Assembly: GCA_049518775.1 (NCBI GenBank)
Contig: JBEKRL010000028.1
Location: forward strand, 1 to 21,795
Length of the DNA: 21,795 bases
Reading direction: 5' to 3'
Source of the DNA: Bog-877 sp049518775
GTDB lineage: Bacteria > Chloroflexota > Dormibacteria > Aeolococcales > Bog-877
The stretch's first letter is position 1; each line of letters starts with the position of its first letter. Made by a program: the position numbers and the translations under genes. The notes under the pieces are model-generated. The model did not search any database, had not been told where the DNA came from, and saw only the letters and a list, made by a program, of their open reading frames with translations. Shown in pieces: positions 1-6,564 of this stretch.

Positions 1-120
1 GATGCGGGCCCACCAAGAGCCCACCAACCCCAGAGGAGGGCCTGCCGTGGTTAGATAGCCGGGCCCCGGACCTCTGCACAATTCGTGATTAGGTCTCTGC
101 ACTTTTCCTGATCCCCAACA
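1..120. mobile_element. Probable right end of an IS21-type element (remnant, cut by window edge)
   Basis: Two identical 8-bp copies of CTCTGCAC lie at 72-79 and 95-102, exactly 23 bp apart, and the segment can be closed by a CA-3' terminus at 119-120. Read from the other strand, the sequence begins TGTTGGGGATCAGG and then carries GTGCAGAG twice. Subterminal repeats at about 23-bp spacing behind a TG...CA terminus are the usual architecture of IS21-family ends, and the same spacing occurs in the 245-bp element at 14380. No transposase or helper ATPase reading frame is visible in the 120 bases available, so the element body would lie to the left of the window. The family assignment is an inference. 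Confidence 0.4.
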
Positions 121-402
121 CCGCCTGCGGCGCGCCAGCGCCATGAGTCGGAGCTGAACCGGTTTCCCGGCTGCGAATTGTCTCCCAGCCGTGCGCCAGT
201 CCCGACGGCGGACCCGGTCCCGGAATGCTCGAGCACAATCTCGATCCCGGCTTCATTCAAGGGTTGCCCGACGCCTGGTCGCTGACGCCGCGCAGCACGG
301 CCAGGTGGCGGCAGGTGTCGTCCACCGCCGGAGCCGCCACGATGGTCCAACTGCACGCACCCCAATTGCTCGGGCCGCGCCGCGACTGAATCCCCGGTTA
401 GC
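121..402. other. Gene-poor stretch downstream of the dehydrogenase
   Basis: This stretch holds short overlapping reading frames on both strands, but none has a recognisable domain, a ribosome binding site or a continuous homologous frame. It probably consists of degraded sequence between the IS21-type end and the stop codon of the 2-hydroxyacid dehydrogenase gene. I see no tRNA-like fold or strong terminator. Confidence 0.4.
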
Positions 403-1404
403 TCAGTAGCCGCGGGCGAGGTCGGCGACATTGAGGAGCGGTTCCCTCCTCACGAAGCGGCCGAGCTGCTCTCCGAAGAGCTCGCAGCTGCGGCGGGTGA
501 AGTTGCTCGAGCTCCAGCTCACGTGGGGCGAGATGAAGACCCCAGGTGCCTCCCAGAGCGGGGACTCGGGGGACAGAGGCTCCTCCTCGAAGGCGTCCAA
601 GAAGGCCGCCGCCAGGGGCCCGGAGCGCAAGTGCCGCAGCAAGGCGCGCTCGTCGATGAGGCCACCCCGGGCCACATTGACGAGACAGCTGCCGGGCCTG
701 AGCTGGCCCAGCAGCCGGTCGTCCACAACCCCGGCGGTCTCGCCGGTGAGGGGGGCGGCCAGCACCAGGGCATCGGCCTCTCCACAGGCGTCCAGGAGCG
801 CGGAAGCGGGATAGACGGAGGAGACCAGCTCGTCGGCGCCCCACCCCGGACGGCGGCGAACCCCGACCATCTGACACCCGAAGGGGCGGAGCAGGCGGGC
901 CGTGGCGCTGCCGATGGCGCCCAGGCCCAAGAGGACCACCCGCAGGTCCGCCAGCTCCCGCAGGGGCAGCTGCTCAAAGCGCCGCTCCCGCTGCAGGTCC
1001 CGAAGTTCGGGGTAGCGCTTGCAGTGCTGCAGCAGGCAGCCGACCACGAATTCGGCGATGGGCTTCGCCACCACTCCCACTGAGTTGGTCAGGACGATGG
1101 CCGGGTACTCACGCATGACCTCTCGCACCTGGTCGATGCCGGCGCTGACCGTGTGGACCCAGCGCACCTCGGGATGGCACCCCAGCGCCTCCCCGAGGGG
1201 ATCGGAGCTGGTCCCCATCAGCCGGCCTGAGAAGAGGCGCCAGATGCAGTCCACCTCTCCGACTCCCTCGGTGGGCTGCCCCGGGGGAACCACCACCAGG
1301 TCCACTTGCTCAGGCCCCGCCAGCCGCCGCACCAGCTCCAGATCCGGCTCCGGGTAGCGACCCACCACCAGGCAGCGCACTGGGGGCCGAGCTGCGGCTC
1401 CCAT
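403..1404 (-). CDS. D-2-hydroxyacid dehydrogenase family protein
   Basis: The 333-residue product is an NAD(P)-dependent D-isomer-specific 2-hydroxyacid dehydrogenase that should interconvert a 2-keto acid and its D-2-hydroxy acid in the cytoplasm. The Rossmann motif GLGAIG is at residues 160-165. The catalytic triad is visible as Arg246 (in NVARGGL), Glu275 (in DAFEEEPL) and His294 (in SPHVSW). The segment after the second strand of the Rossmann fold reads VGVRRRPG, with arginines where NAD-specific enzymes carry an acidic residue, so NADP(H) is plausible. The frame is open upstream to 1449, but ATG at 1404 is chosen because it overlaps the stop of the upstream Dabb gene in a TGATG junction, indicating translational coupling. 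The substrate cannot be told from sequence. A glyoxylate/hydroxypyruvate reductase-like role is one possibility. Confidence 0.88.
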   Translation of the reverse strand: MGAAARPPVRCLVVGRYPEPDLELVRRLAGPEQVDLVVVPPGQPTEGVGEVDCIWRLFSGRLMGTSSDPLGEALGCHPEVRWVHTVSAGIDQVREVMREYPAIVLTNSVGVVAKPIAEFVVGCLLQHCKRYPELRDLQRERRFEQLPLRELADLRVVLLGLGAIGSATARLLRPFGCQMVGVRRRPGWGADELVSSVYPASALLDACGEADALVLAAPLTGETAGVVDDRLLGQLRPGSCLVNVARGGLIDERALLRHLRSGPLAAAFLDAFEEEPLSPESPLWEAPGVFISPHVSWSSSNFTRRSCELFGEQLGRFVRREPLLNVADLARGY

Positions 1405-1703
1405 CAGTCGGGCAGCTGGAACTGGACCGCCCGGCGCTCGGCGGACCACGGCTCAATCAGTTCCCGTATCACCTGGAGGTGGCGGGCATCGCCGGCGTAG
1501 GCCCGGTAGGCGTCGGCGTCCTCGAAGTCGGCCACGATGGCGAAGTCGGAGTTGGCAGGGTTGAGGTTGAGGTCGCGGCCGAGGAGGTAGCCGCGGATGG
1601 CCGGGATCTGCGAGGGCAGAGCCGAGAGCGCCTCCTCAACGGCCCTCACCGCCTCGTCGGGGCAGCCCTCTAGCCAGCGGATCAGAACCAGGTGTCGCAG
1701 CAT
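1404..1703 (-). CDS. Dabb (stress-responsive A/B barrel) domain protein
   Basis: This 99-residue protein has the shape of a stress-responsive dimeric A/B barrel (Dabb) domain. It opens with a HLVLIRW strand, carries a central helix (PDEAVRAVEEALSALPSQI) and a strand with DFAIVADFED, and ends in a helix with ARHLQVIRELIEPW and a final strand. The length fits a single barrel half, which normally dimerises. The frame is open upstream to 1991, but ATG at 1703 is favoured: the family fold starts there, and GGAGGGAGG lies 5-8 bases upstream. The stop overlaps the start of the dehydrogenase by one base, so the two are co-translated. Some Dabb-like proteins are small enzymes and others are stress proteins of unknown reaction. 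The specific role here is unknown. Confidence 0.82.
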   Translation of the reverse strand: MLRHLVLIRWLEGCPDEAVRAVEEALSALPSQIPAIRGYLLGRDLNLNPANSDFAIVADFEDADAYRAYAGDARHLQVIRELIEPWSAERRAVQFQLPD

Positions 1704-2037
1704 GCGTCCTCCCTCCCCTGAGGGACGGCCTTGGGCCGGTCCCATTCGGCACGTTGTCGCCACGGAGCAGTCGCCTGTCCCCACGGTAGCGTCGCAGCGG
1801 TTGCCCCGCCAATAGCCCGGCAGAAGCGGCGCCTGCCCGCCTCTCACCGGAGGCTCGGCTGGAGAGTCGAGGGGCGGGCCTCGCCGTGCCGCTGGTCCAG
1901 GGGTCGCGAGACCGTGAGTGCCTGATCGGGCACCAAGCCCACCGACTCCTCGGGGCCATGGCCCATGCCCGCGCGCGGACATGGCGGTCAAGGCACGACG
2001 AGCACCGAGCGCAGCCCCATCGCGATGGGGCGGTTCG
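1704..2037. other. No intact gene; residue of the decayed stress-protein gene
   Basis: No reading frame here has recognisable domains or a credible start. The segment contains a 16-bp perfect palindrome, CCCCATCGCGATGGGG, at 2015-2030 and a 12-bp one (GGGCCATGGCCC) near 1955-1966. It is most simply the decayed 3' part of the stress-protein gene plus the leader of the Dabb/dehydrogenase pair. Confidence 0.4.
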
Positions 2038-2184
2038 GCCGATGAAGCTCCCCAGCATGATGGCTGTGGGCAGGTGGACTACGTAGCAGGCGTGCCCCTG
2101 TCCACGGTGGCGGGCTGCGAGCTCCACAGCCAGATCCAGGGCCCGTCCACTCCCTTCAGAGCCGTCGATCCCGACGATGCTCAT
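2038..2184 (-). pseudogene. Universal stress protein, N-terminal fragment (decayed)
   Basis: Starting at ATG 2184, the minus strand encodes MSIVGIDGSEGSGRALDL, followed by a helix with AVELAARH and a strand with HACYVVHLP. This is the first strand, phosphate-side turn and first helix of a UspA-type nucleotide-binding fold. After about 49 residues the translation loses all resemblance to the family in every frame, and the expected C-terminal glycine-rich ATP motif (G-x2-G-x9-G-S/T) is not found between 2037 and the Dabb start. I read this as a gene disrupted by frameshift or deletion. The formal reading frame continues to 1636, but it would overlap the Dabb gene and has a random-looking arginine/serine-rich composition. 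Confidence 0.45.
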
Positions 2185-2295
2185 GGTGGCCACCGGACCC
2201 CACCTCACCCCTGCACTGCTGGCCGCCGCTACCCTGGGCCAGCTCCGACCCACTCCGCGCCCTCCCCGCGCTTGCGCGACGGCTGAGAGCGAACC

Positions 2296-2330
2296 GCCGG
2301 CCCCGTCCGGCTCCCCTCGGCGGGGCCGGC
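2296..2330. terminator. GC-rich hairpin, possible terminator
   Basis: A perfect 10-bp inverted repeat, GCCGGCCCCG at 2296-2305 and CGGGGCCGGC at 2321-2330, encloses a 15-base loop. It lies beyond the 3' end of the PadR operon (minus strand) and just upstream of the decayed stress-protein start. There is no following T-run on either strand, so termination is only suggested by position and stem strength. Confidence 0.35.
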
Positions 2331-2343
2331 TTGCCATGGGGCA

Positions 2344-2366
2344 GCCCCCCCAAATCAATGGGGGGC
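2344..2366 (-). terminator. Hairpin just after the PadR operon, possible terminator
   Basis: GCCCCCC at 2344-2350 pairs with GGGGGGC at 2360-2366 around a 9-base AT-rich loop. The hairpin sits 15 bases past the stop of the 67-residue gene on the minus strand. It lacks a U-tract. Together with the stronger hairpin at 2296-2330 it could form a composite transcription stop. Confidence 0.35.
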
Positions 2367-2380
2367 ACTGGCCCGCGTCC

Positions 2381-2584
2381 TCAGCGGCGGCGCTGTCCCG
2401 GGATGCCCGGGGAATGGAGCCGAAGCCAGGCGCGGGCGGCCCCATGGGTGAGGTCCCAGACCATCCCGAGAGAGGGGACCGAGTCCTCCACCAGCCATCT
2501 CAGCTCCTCGCCGTAGCGACCACGGAAGCCGGGTGGGTAGAGGGCAAGGGCCAGCCGCTGGGGAAGCGGGAGCCGCCGGCTCAA
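2381..2584 (-). CDS. Small protein coupled to the PadR regulator (LYP-x3-R-x-RYGEE motif)
   Basis: This 67-residue reading frame starts in a 4-base ATGA overlap with the stop of the PadR gene, so it is almost certainly translated with it. The core motif is LYPPGFRGRYGEELRWLVED, followed by an amphipathic segment (VWDLTHGAARAWL). The same arrangement, an arginine- and tyrosine-rich motif of the form LYP-x-x-x-R-x-RYG-x-E, is often seen in short proteins or N-terminal leaders next to PadR regulators and ABC-type permeases in GC-rich bacteria. No membrane span is evident, and no permease gene follows here. I do not assign a function. A partner or anti-regulator role for PadR is conceivable but not shown by the sequence. 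Confidence 0.6.
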   Translation of the reverse strand: MSRRLPLPQRLALALYPPGFRGRYGEELRWLVEDSVPSLGMVWDLTHGAARAWLRLHSPGIPGQRRR

Positions 2585-2931
2585 GCCCGGCCGTCCGCCG
2601 CCGAGGTGGGCACGGCGAAGGGCGACCCCTCCTCCAGACGCCCCGAGAAGCGCAGGAACCTGGCCATGGCGTCCAGCTGGACATCCAGAAGCTGCCGGCC
2701 CTTGGGAGTCAGCTGGTAGGGGCGGCGCCGTCCGTCCGGTGGGAGCGCCTCGACCAGGCCATAGGCCTCAAGACGGGAGAGCGCTCCGTAGAGAGTGCCA
2801 GGCCCGAGGCTGATCCCGGCTTGCTTGCGAACCTCCTGAACGATCGAGTACCCATGCCTCGGCCTTTCCACCAGGCTAGAAAGAACTAGCAAACCAGGAT
2901 CTCTCCAGCTGGGCCTGCCAGGTTGCTTCAC
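2581..2931 (-). CDS. PadR family transcriptional regulator
   Basis: This 116-residue winged-helix repressor of the PadR type includes the typical N-terminal run GLLVLSSLVERPRHGYSI, the recognition-helix region GISLGPGTLYGALSRLEAYG, and the wing with RRRPYQLTPKGRQLL. The length matches short PadR proteins with one C-terminal dimerisation helix. Translation starts at GTG 2931, with an AGAGGAG site about 8 bases upstream. The stop overlaps the start of the 67-residue partner by 4 bases (ATGA). The 108-base gap between the acyl-CoA dehydrogenase stop and this gene is unusually AT-containing for the region. It holds the direct repeat TACAAC at 2986-2991 and 3001-3006, which could be part of an autoregulatory operator. 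The target genes and effector are unknown. Confidence 0.85.
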   Translation of the reverse strand: MKQPGRPSWRDPGLLVLSSLVERPRHGYSIVQEVRKQAGISLGPGTLYGALSRLEAYGLVEALPPDGRRRPYQLTPKGRQLLDVQLDAMARFLRFSGRLEEGSPFAVPTSAADGRA

Positions 2932-3039
2932 GACTCACTCCTCTCAACGGGTGGCGGAGCCTCCCGCCCTCCGATTCTTACCCGATACAACATGCCACAG
3001 TACAACGGCGCCCAGTATATCCTTGCACGATCTTCGGTA
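2932..3039 (-). promoter_or_regulatory. Upstream region of the padR pair with TACAAC direct repeats
   Basis: The gap before padR is AT-richer than its surroundings. It contains TACAAC twice on the plus strand (2986-2991, 3001-3006), 15 bases apart. Read on the minus strand, TTGTAC could serve as a -35 element with a TAAGAA-like -10 some 18-19 bases on. Operator or promoter function is inferred from position only. Confidence 0.3.
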
Positions 3040-4179
3040 TCAGGAGATCAGGCGCTTGGCGATCACCAGGCGCTGGATCTGGTTGGTCCCCTCGTAGATC
3101 TGGGTGACCTTGGCGTCCCGCATCATCCGCTCCACCGGGAAGGCGTCGATGTAACCGTAGCCGCCGAGGATCTGGACCGCGTCCGTGGTCACCCGCATGG
3201 CAGCGTCCGAGGCCATGAGCTTGGCCATCGCCGCCAGCACGGTCATCCGCGGGTCCTCGGCGTCGACCGCGCGGCAGGCCTCGCGGGTGAGGCAGCGGGC
3301 CGCCTCGGTTTGCGCGGCCATCTCGGCCAGCATGAACTGGATCCCCTGAAACTCCGAGATCGGCCGCCCGAACTGCCGGCGCTGGCGGGCGTACTGGACC
3401 GCCTGCTCCAGGGCCCCGGCCGCGATTCCCAGCGCCTGGGCGGCGATCTGGGGCCGGGAGTGGTCCAGGACCCTGATGGCGATCTTGAAGCCCTCCCCCT
3501 CCTCCCCCAGCCGCCGGTCGGAGGGGACTCGGCATTCCGAGAAGACCAGCTCGGCCGTGTCACTGCCCCGGATCCCCAGCTTGCCGTGGATCGGATTGCG
3601 CTGCAGCCCAGCACTGTCCCCGTCCACCAGGAAGGCCGAGATCCCCCTCGCCCCCTGATCGGGGTCGGTGACCGCGAAGACCACGATCAGGTCGGCGACG
3701 CTCCCGTTGGTGATCCACATCTTGGTGCCGTCCAGGACGTACTCGCCACCCTCGCGGCGGGCCCTGGTCCGCATCGAGGCGGGGTCGCTGCCGGCATCCG
3801 GCTCGCTGAGGGCGTAGGCGGCCAGCTTGCCGCCGCTGGCGAGCTCGGGCAGGTGGATGCGCCTCTGCTCTTCGCTGCCTCCGAGGAGGATGGCGTAGCC
3901 AACCAGCCCCTGGACCGCAAGCAGCAGCGCGGACGTGGCGCAGGCCTTGGCGATCTCCTCCACGGCCATCGCCAGGGTCAGCGCCGTGCCCGAGACCCCG
4001 CCGTACTCAGACCCGAAGGCGATGGCAAAGACGTCCTGGGCGCGGAAGAGCTCGACCACGTCCCAGGGGAACTCACCGGTGCGGTCGATCTCCGCCGCCC
4101 GGGGAGCTATCCGCGCTTGGACTAGCTCCCGCACCGAGGCCAAGATGGCCTCGCGGTCCTGCTTCACCTCGGTTGCCAT
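3040..4179 (-). CDS. Acyl-CoA dehydrogenase
   Basis: The 379-residue product is an FAD-dependent acyl-CoA dehydrogenase, which introduces the 2,3-double bond into an acyl-CoA and passes electrons to electron-transfer flavoprotein. The N-terminal helical domain, middle beta domain (ALSEPDAGSDP near residue 125 and the WITNG FAD-contact motif) and C-terminal helical bundle are all present at the usual length. The catalytic glutamate is Glu363 in QIYEGTNQIQR, the position used by short/branched-chain and glutaryl-type enzymes. The motif GGYGYI and the RMMRDAK segment are also intact. ATG at 4179 has GGAGGA about 8 bases upstream. It follows the thiolase gene by 84 bases on the same strand, consistent with a beta-oxidation or branched-chain acyl-CoA role feeding the propionyl-CoA genes. 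Chain-length specificity cannot be told. Confidence 0.93.
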   Translation of the reverse strand: MATEVKQDREAILASVRELVQARIAPRAAEIDRTGEFPWDVVELFRAQDVFAIAFGSEYGGVSGTALTLAMAVEEIAKACATSALLLAVQGLVGYAILLGGSEEQRRIHLPELASGGKLAAYALSEPDAGSDPASMRTRARREGGEYVLDGTKMWITNGSVADLIVVFAVTDPDQGARGISAFLVDGDSAGLQRNPIHGKLGIRGSDTAELVFSECRVPSDRRLGEEGEGFKIAIRVLDHSRPQIAAQALGIAAGALEQAVQYARQRRQFGRPISEFQGIQFMLAEMAAQTEAARCLTREACRAVDAEDPRMTVLAAMAKLMASDAAMRVTTDAVQILGGYGYIDAFPVERMMRDAKVTQIYEGTNQIQRLVIAKRLIS

Positions 4180-4263
4180 CGACGATCCTCCGCAGGGGGC
4201 CGAGCTTGGCCCCGGCCTAGACCGGGCTGATTGTAGGAGGGGCAGATGCAGCCGCCGGCAGCC

Positions 4264-5457
4264 TCAGGCCACCTCGACCAGGGTGGCCTCGCCCTGGGCG
4301 GTGCCGGAGCAGATCGTGGCCGCGCCCACCCCGCCGCCCCGGCGCCGGAGCTCCCGGACGCAACCGGCCAGGATCCGGGCGCCCGAGGCCCCCACCGGGT
4401 GTCCCACGGAGATGGCGCCCCCGTTGGGGTTGACCCGGTCCAGCTCCAGCTCCAGCATCCTGGCACTGGTGATCACCACCGCGGCGAAGGCCTCGTTGAT
4501 CTCCACCACCTCGAGGTCCGCGGTGGTGAGCCCGCCGCCGGTCTTGCCCAGGGCGCTGCTGAGCGCAGCCGCCGGGACGGTGGCCAGGTAGGGATGCTCG
4601 GCGGCCGACTCACCGTAGCCGAGCCACCTCGCCCAGGGCACCACCCCCAGGGAACGGGCCCGGGCCCGGCTGATCAGCACGATCACCGCGGCCCCATCGC
4701 TGATCCCGGGGGCATTCCCTGCCGTGACGCTGCCGCCCGGGCCGCCGAAGACCGGGCGCAGGGCAGCCAGCTTCTCCAGGCTGGTGTCGGGCCGGGGCGG
4801 CTCGTCCCGGTCGACCAGGACCGGGCCCGATCTGCCGCCGACCTCGAGGGGTGCGATCTCCTCGTCGATCCATCCAGCCTCGCGCGCCTTCTGGTAGCGC
4901 TGCTGGGAGAGCAGGGCGTAGCGATCCTGCTCCTCCCGGCCGACGCCCATCTCCGCCGCGACACTGCTGCCGTGCTCACCCATCGACACCTTGTCGACGG
5001 GACAGGTCAGACCATCCCAGAGCATCGAGTCGTAGAGGGTCACGTTGCCCACCGGCATCCCCCGCCGCACACCGGGAAGCAGCATGGGAGCCTGAGACAT
5101 CGACTCCATTCCCCCGGCGACGACCACCTCGGCCTCGCCGGCCCGGATCAGCAGCGCCCCCAGGTTCACCGCCTTCAGCGAGGAGGCGCAGACCTTGTTC
5201 ACGGTCAGCGCCGACACCTTTGCTGGGATCCCGGCCCTGAGGGCCGCCTGGCGGGCTGGGATCTGGCCCTGACCGGCGGTGATGACCGTGCCCATGATGC
5301 ACTGGTCCACCTCCTCGGGCGCCAACCCAGCCCTCGCCAGGGCCGCCCTGATCGCGTGCGCACCCAGCTCAACTGCGGGCACCGAGCTGAGAACGCCGCC
5401 GAGCTTGCCGAAGGGGGTTCGGGCCGTAGCCACGATCAGCGGATCACGATCGCCCAT
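4264..5457 (-). CDS. Thiolase (acetyl-CoA C-acyltransferase family)
   Basis: The 397-residue thiolase joins or cleaves acyl-CoA and acetyl-CoA units by a ping-pong mechanism. The acyl-accepting Cys90 sits in VNKVCASSLKAV, His353 in the GGAISVGHPVGASGAR signature, and the acid/base Cys383 in ATICSGTAQGEA. NEAFA and GGMESMSQAP are also present. The last signature is a variant, because the usual C-x-G-G-G-x-G is read here as C-S-G-T-A-Q-G. Overall motifs resemble the biosynthetic/acetoacetyl-CoA type more than the trifunctional type. ATG at 5457 lacks a clear Shine-Dalgarno sequence. The gene lies 219 bases after sucD and 84 bases before the acyl-CoA dehydrogenase, all leftward, so joint expression is plausible. 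Confidence 0.92.
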   Translation of the reverse strand: MGDRDPLIVATARTPFGKLGGVLSSVPAVELGAHAIRAALARAGLAPEEVDQCIMGTVITAGQGQIPARQAALRAGIPAKVSALTVNKVCASSLKAVNLGALLIRAGEAEVVVAGGMESMSQAPMLLPGVRRGMPVGNVTLYDSMLWDGLTCPVDKVSMGEHGSSVAAEMGVGREEQDRYALLSQQRYQKAREAGWIDEEIAPLEVGGRSGPVLVDRDEPPRPDTSLEKLAALRPVFGGPGGSVTAGNAPGISDGAAVIVLISRARARSLGVVPWARWLGYGESAAEHPYLATVPAAALSSALGKTGGGLTTADLEVVEINEAFAAVVITSARMLELELDRVNPNGGAISVGHPVGASGARILAGCVRELRRRGGGVGAATICSGTAQGEATLVEVA

Positions 5458-5647
5458 AGACCCATGCTACCCCGGGCCCAGGCGGCGCCAGCGCCGAACG
5501 GGCCCACTCACACCAAGAGGGAGCTGCGGAAGCCGGCGCCCGCCCGGCCCACCGGATCGACATGGGGGCCTGAACGGAGCTCGTCACCCAGGGGCCGCCA
5601 ACGGCACGAGGCAGGGCTCCTTCGACCCCAGCGCGGCCCGCTCGCAA

Positions 5648-5664
5648 CTGAGCGCACCGCTCAG
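5648..5664 (-). terminator. Hairpin after sucD, possible terminator
   Basis: CTGAGCG at 5648-5654 and CGCTCAG at 5658-5664 form a perfect 7-bp stem with a 3-base loop, 13 bases past the sucD stop on the minus strand. Only TTG follows, not a long U-run, so it may be a weak terminator or an RNA 3'-end stabiliser. The rest of the 5458-5676 gap holds no credible gene. Confidence 0.4.
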
Positions 5665-5676
5665 CGCTTGGGCGGC

Positions 5677-6564
5677 CTAGGGCCGGGTAGCCGCGCCCAG
5701 CCGCTCCCGGACCAGCTCCACGATCTGCTCCACGGTGTCGGCCACCGGGACTCCGGCCCGGTTCAGCGCCTCCACCTTGGAGGCAGGGCCGCCGGTGTTG
5801 CCGCTGATGATCGCTCCGGCATGGCCCATCCGCTTTCCCGGCGGAGCGCTCCGGCCGCTGATGAAGCCCACCACCGGCTTGGAGTAGCCCGCCCCAATCA
5901 GCTCGGCGGCCCGCTCCTCGTCGGAGCCCCCGATCTCCCCGGCCAGCACCACAAGGGTGGTCTCGTCGTCCATGCCGAAGAGCTCGACCACGTCCGAGAA
6001 GCTCAGCCCGAGCACCGGGTCGCCCCCGATCCCCACTGCGGTCGACTGCCCGTAACCCGCCTTGGCCAGGGCCTGGATGATCTCGTAGGTCAGAGTTCCT
6101 GACCTTGAGACCACCCCGACCGGACCGGGATTGGCGATGTTATTGGGGATGATTCCCACCTTGGCCCGCTCACCAGGGGACATCAGGCCGGGACAGTTGG
6201 GCCCCACCAGACGGGTCCCCCGCCGATCTATGAAGGCCCGGGCTCGGATCATGTCGTTGACCGGGATCAGCTCGGTAATGCAGACGACCAGCTTCACCCC
6301 GGCGGCGGACGACTCCATGATGGCGTCCGCGGCGAAGGCGCGCGGGACGAAGACCCCGGCGGTGTCGGCGCCGGTGGCCCGCACCGCCTCAGCCACGGTG
6401 TCGAAGACCGGAAGCCCCAGGTGCCGCGTGCCCCCCTTGCCGGGCGAAACTCCGGCGACCACCTGGGTGCCGAACTCGATCATCTGCTGGGTGTGAAAGG
6501 TGCCCTCGCTCCCGGTCATTCCCTGGACCAGGACCCTGGAGCTGCGGTCCAGTAGGATGCTCAT
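5677..6564 (-). CDS. sucD: Succinyl-CoA synthetase (ligase), alpha subunit
   Basis: The 295-residue alpha subunit of succinyl-CoA synthetase interconverts succinyl-CoA and succinate with ATP or GTP formation in the TCA cycle. The CoA-binding Rossmann domain starts with RVLVQGMTGSEGTFH and contains SRSGTLTYE. The phosphorylated histidine is His248 in MGHAGAIISG, at the expected place near the C-terminus. ATG at 6564 overlaps the sucC stop in ATGA, so the two subunits are translationally coupled. Length and motifs are complete. Its position beside propionyl-CoA and methylmalonyl-CoA genes suggests that succinyl-CoA formed there is converted to succinate with energy gain. Confidence 0.96.
   Translation of the reverse strand: MSILLDRSSRVLVQGMTGSEGTFHTQQMIEFGTQVVAGVSPGKGGTRHLGLPVFDTVAEAVRATGADTAGVFVPRAFAADAIMESSAAGVKLVVCITELIPVNDMIRARAFIDRRGTRLVGPNCPGLMSPGERAKVGIIPNNIANPGPVGVVSRSGTLTYEIIQALAKAGYGQSTAVGIGGDPVLGLSFSDVVELFGMDDETTLVVLAGEIGGSDEERAAELIGAGYSKPVVGFISGRSAPPGKRMGHAGAIISGNTGGPASKVEALNRAGVPVADTVEQIVELVRERLGAATRP

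Noticed and set aside
1636..2184. Full-length 182-residue stress protein in the frame from ATG 2184
   Set aside because: Only the first about 49 residues resemble the family. The rest is arginine/serine-rich, lacks the C-terminal ATP motif and overlaps the Dabb gene.
4246..6102. A 618-codon plus-strand open frame opposite thiolase and sucD
   Set aside because: Antisense shadow of two clearly homologous genes. It has no ribosome site and no conserved motif.
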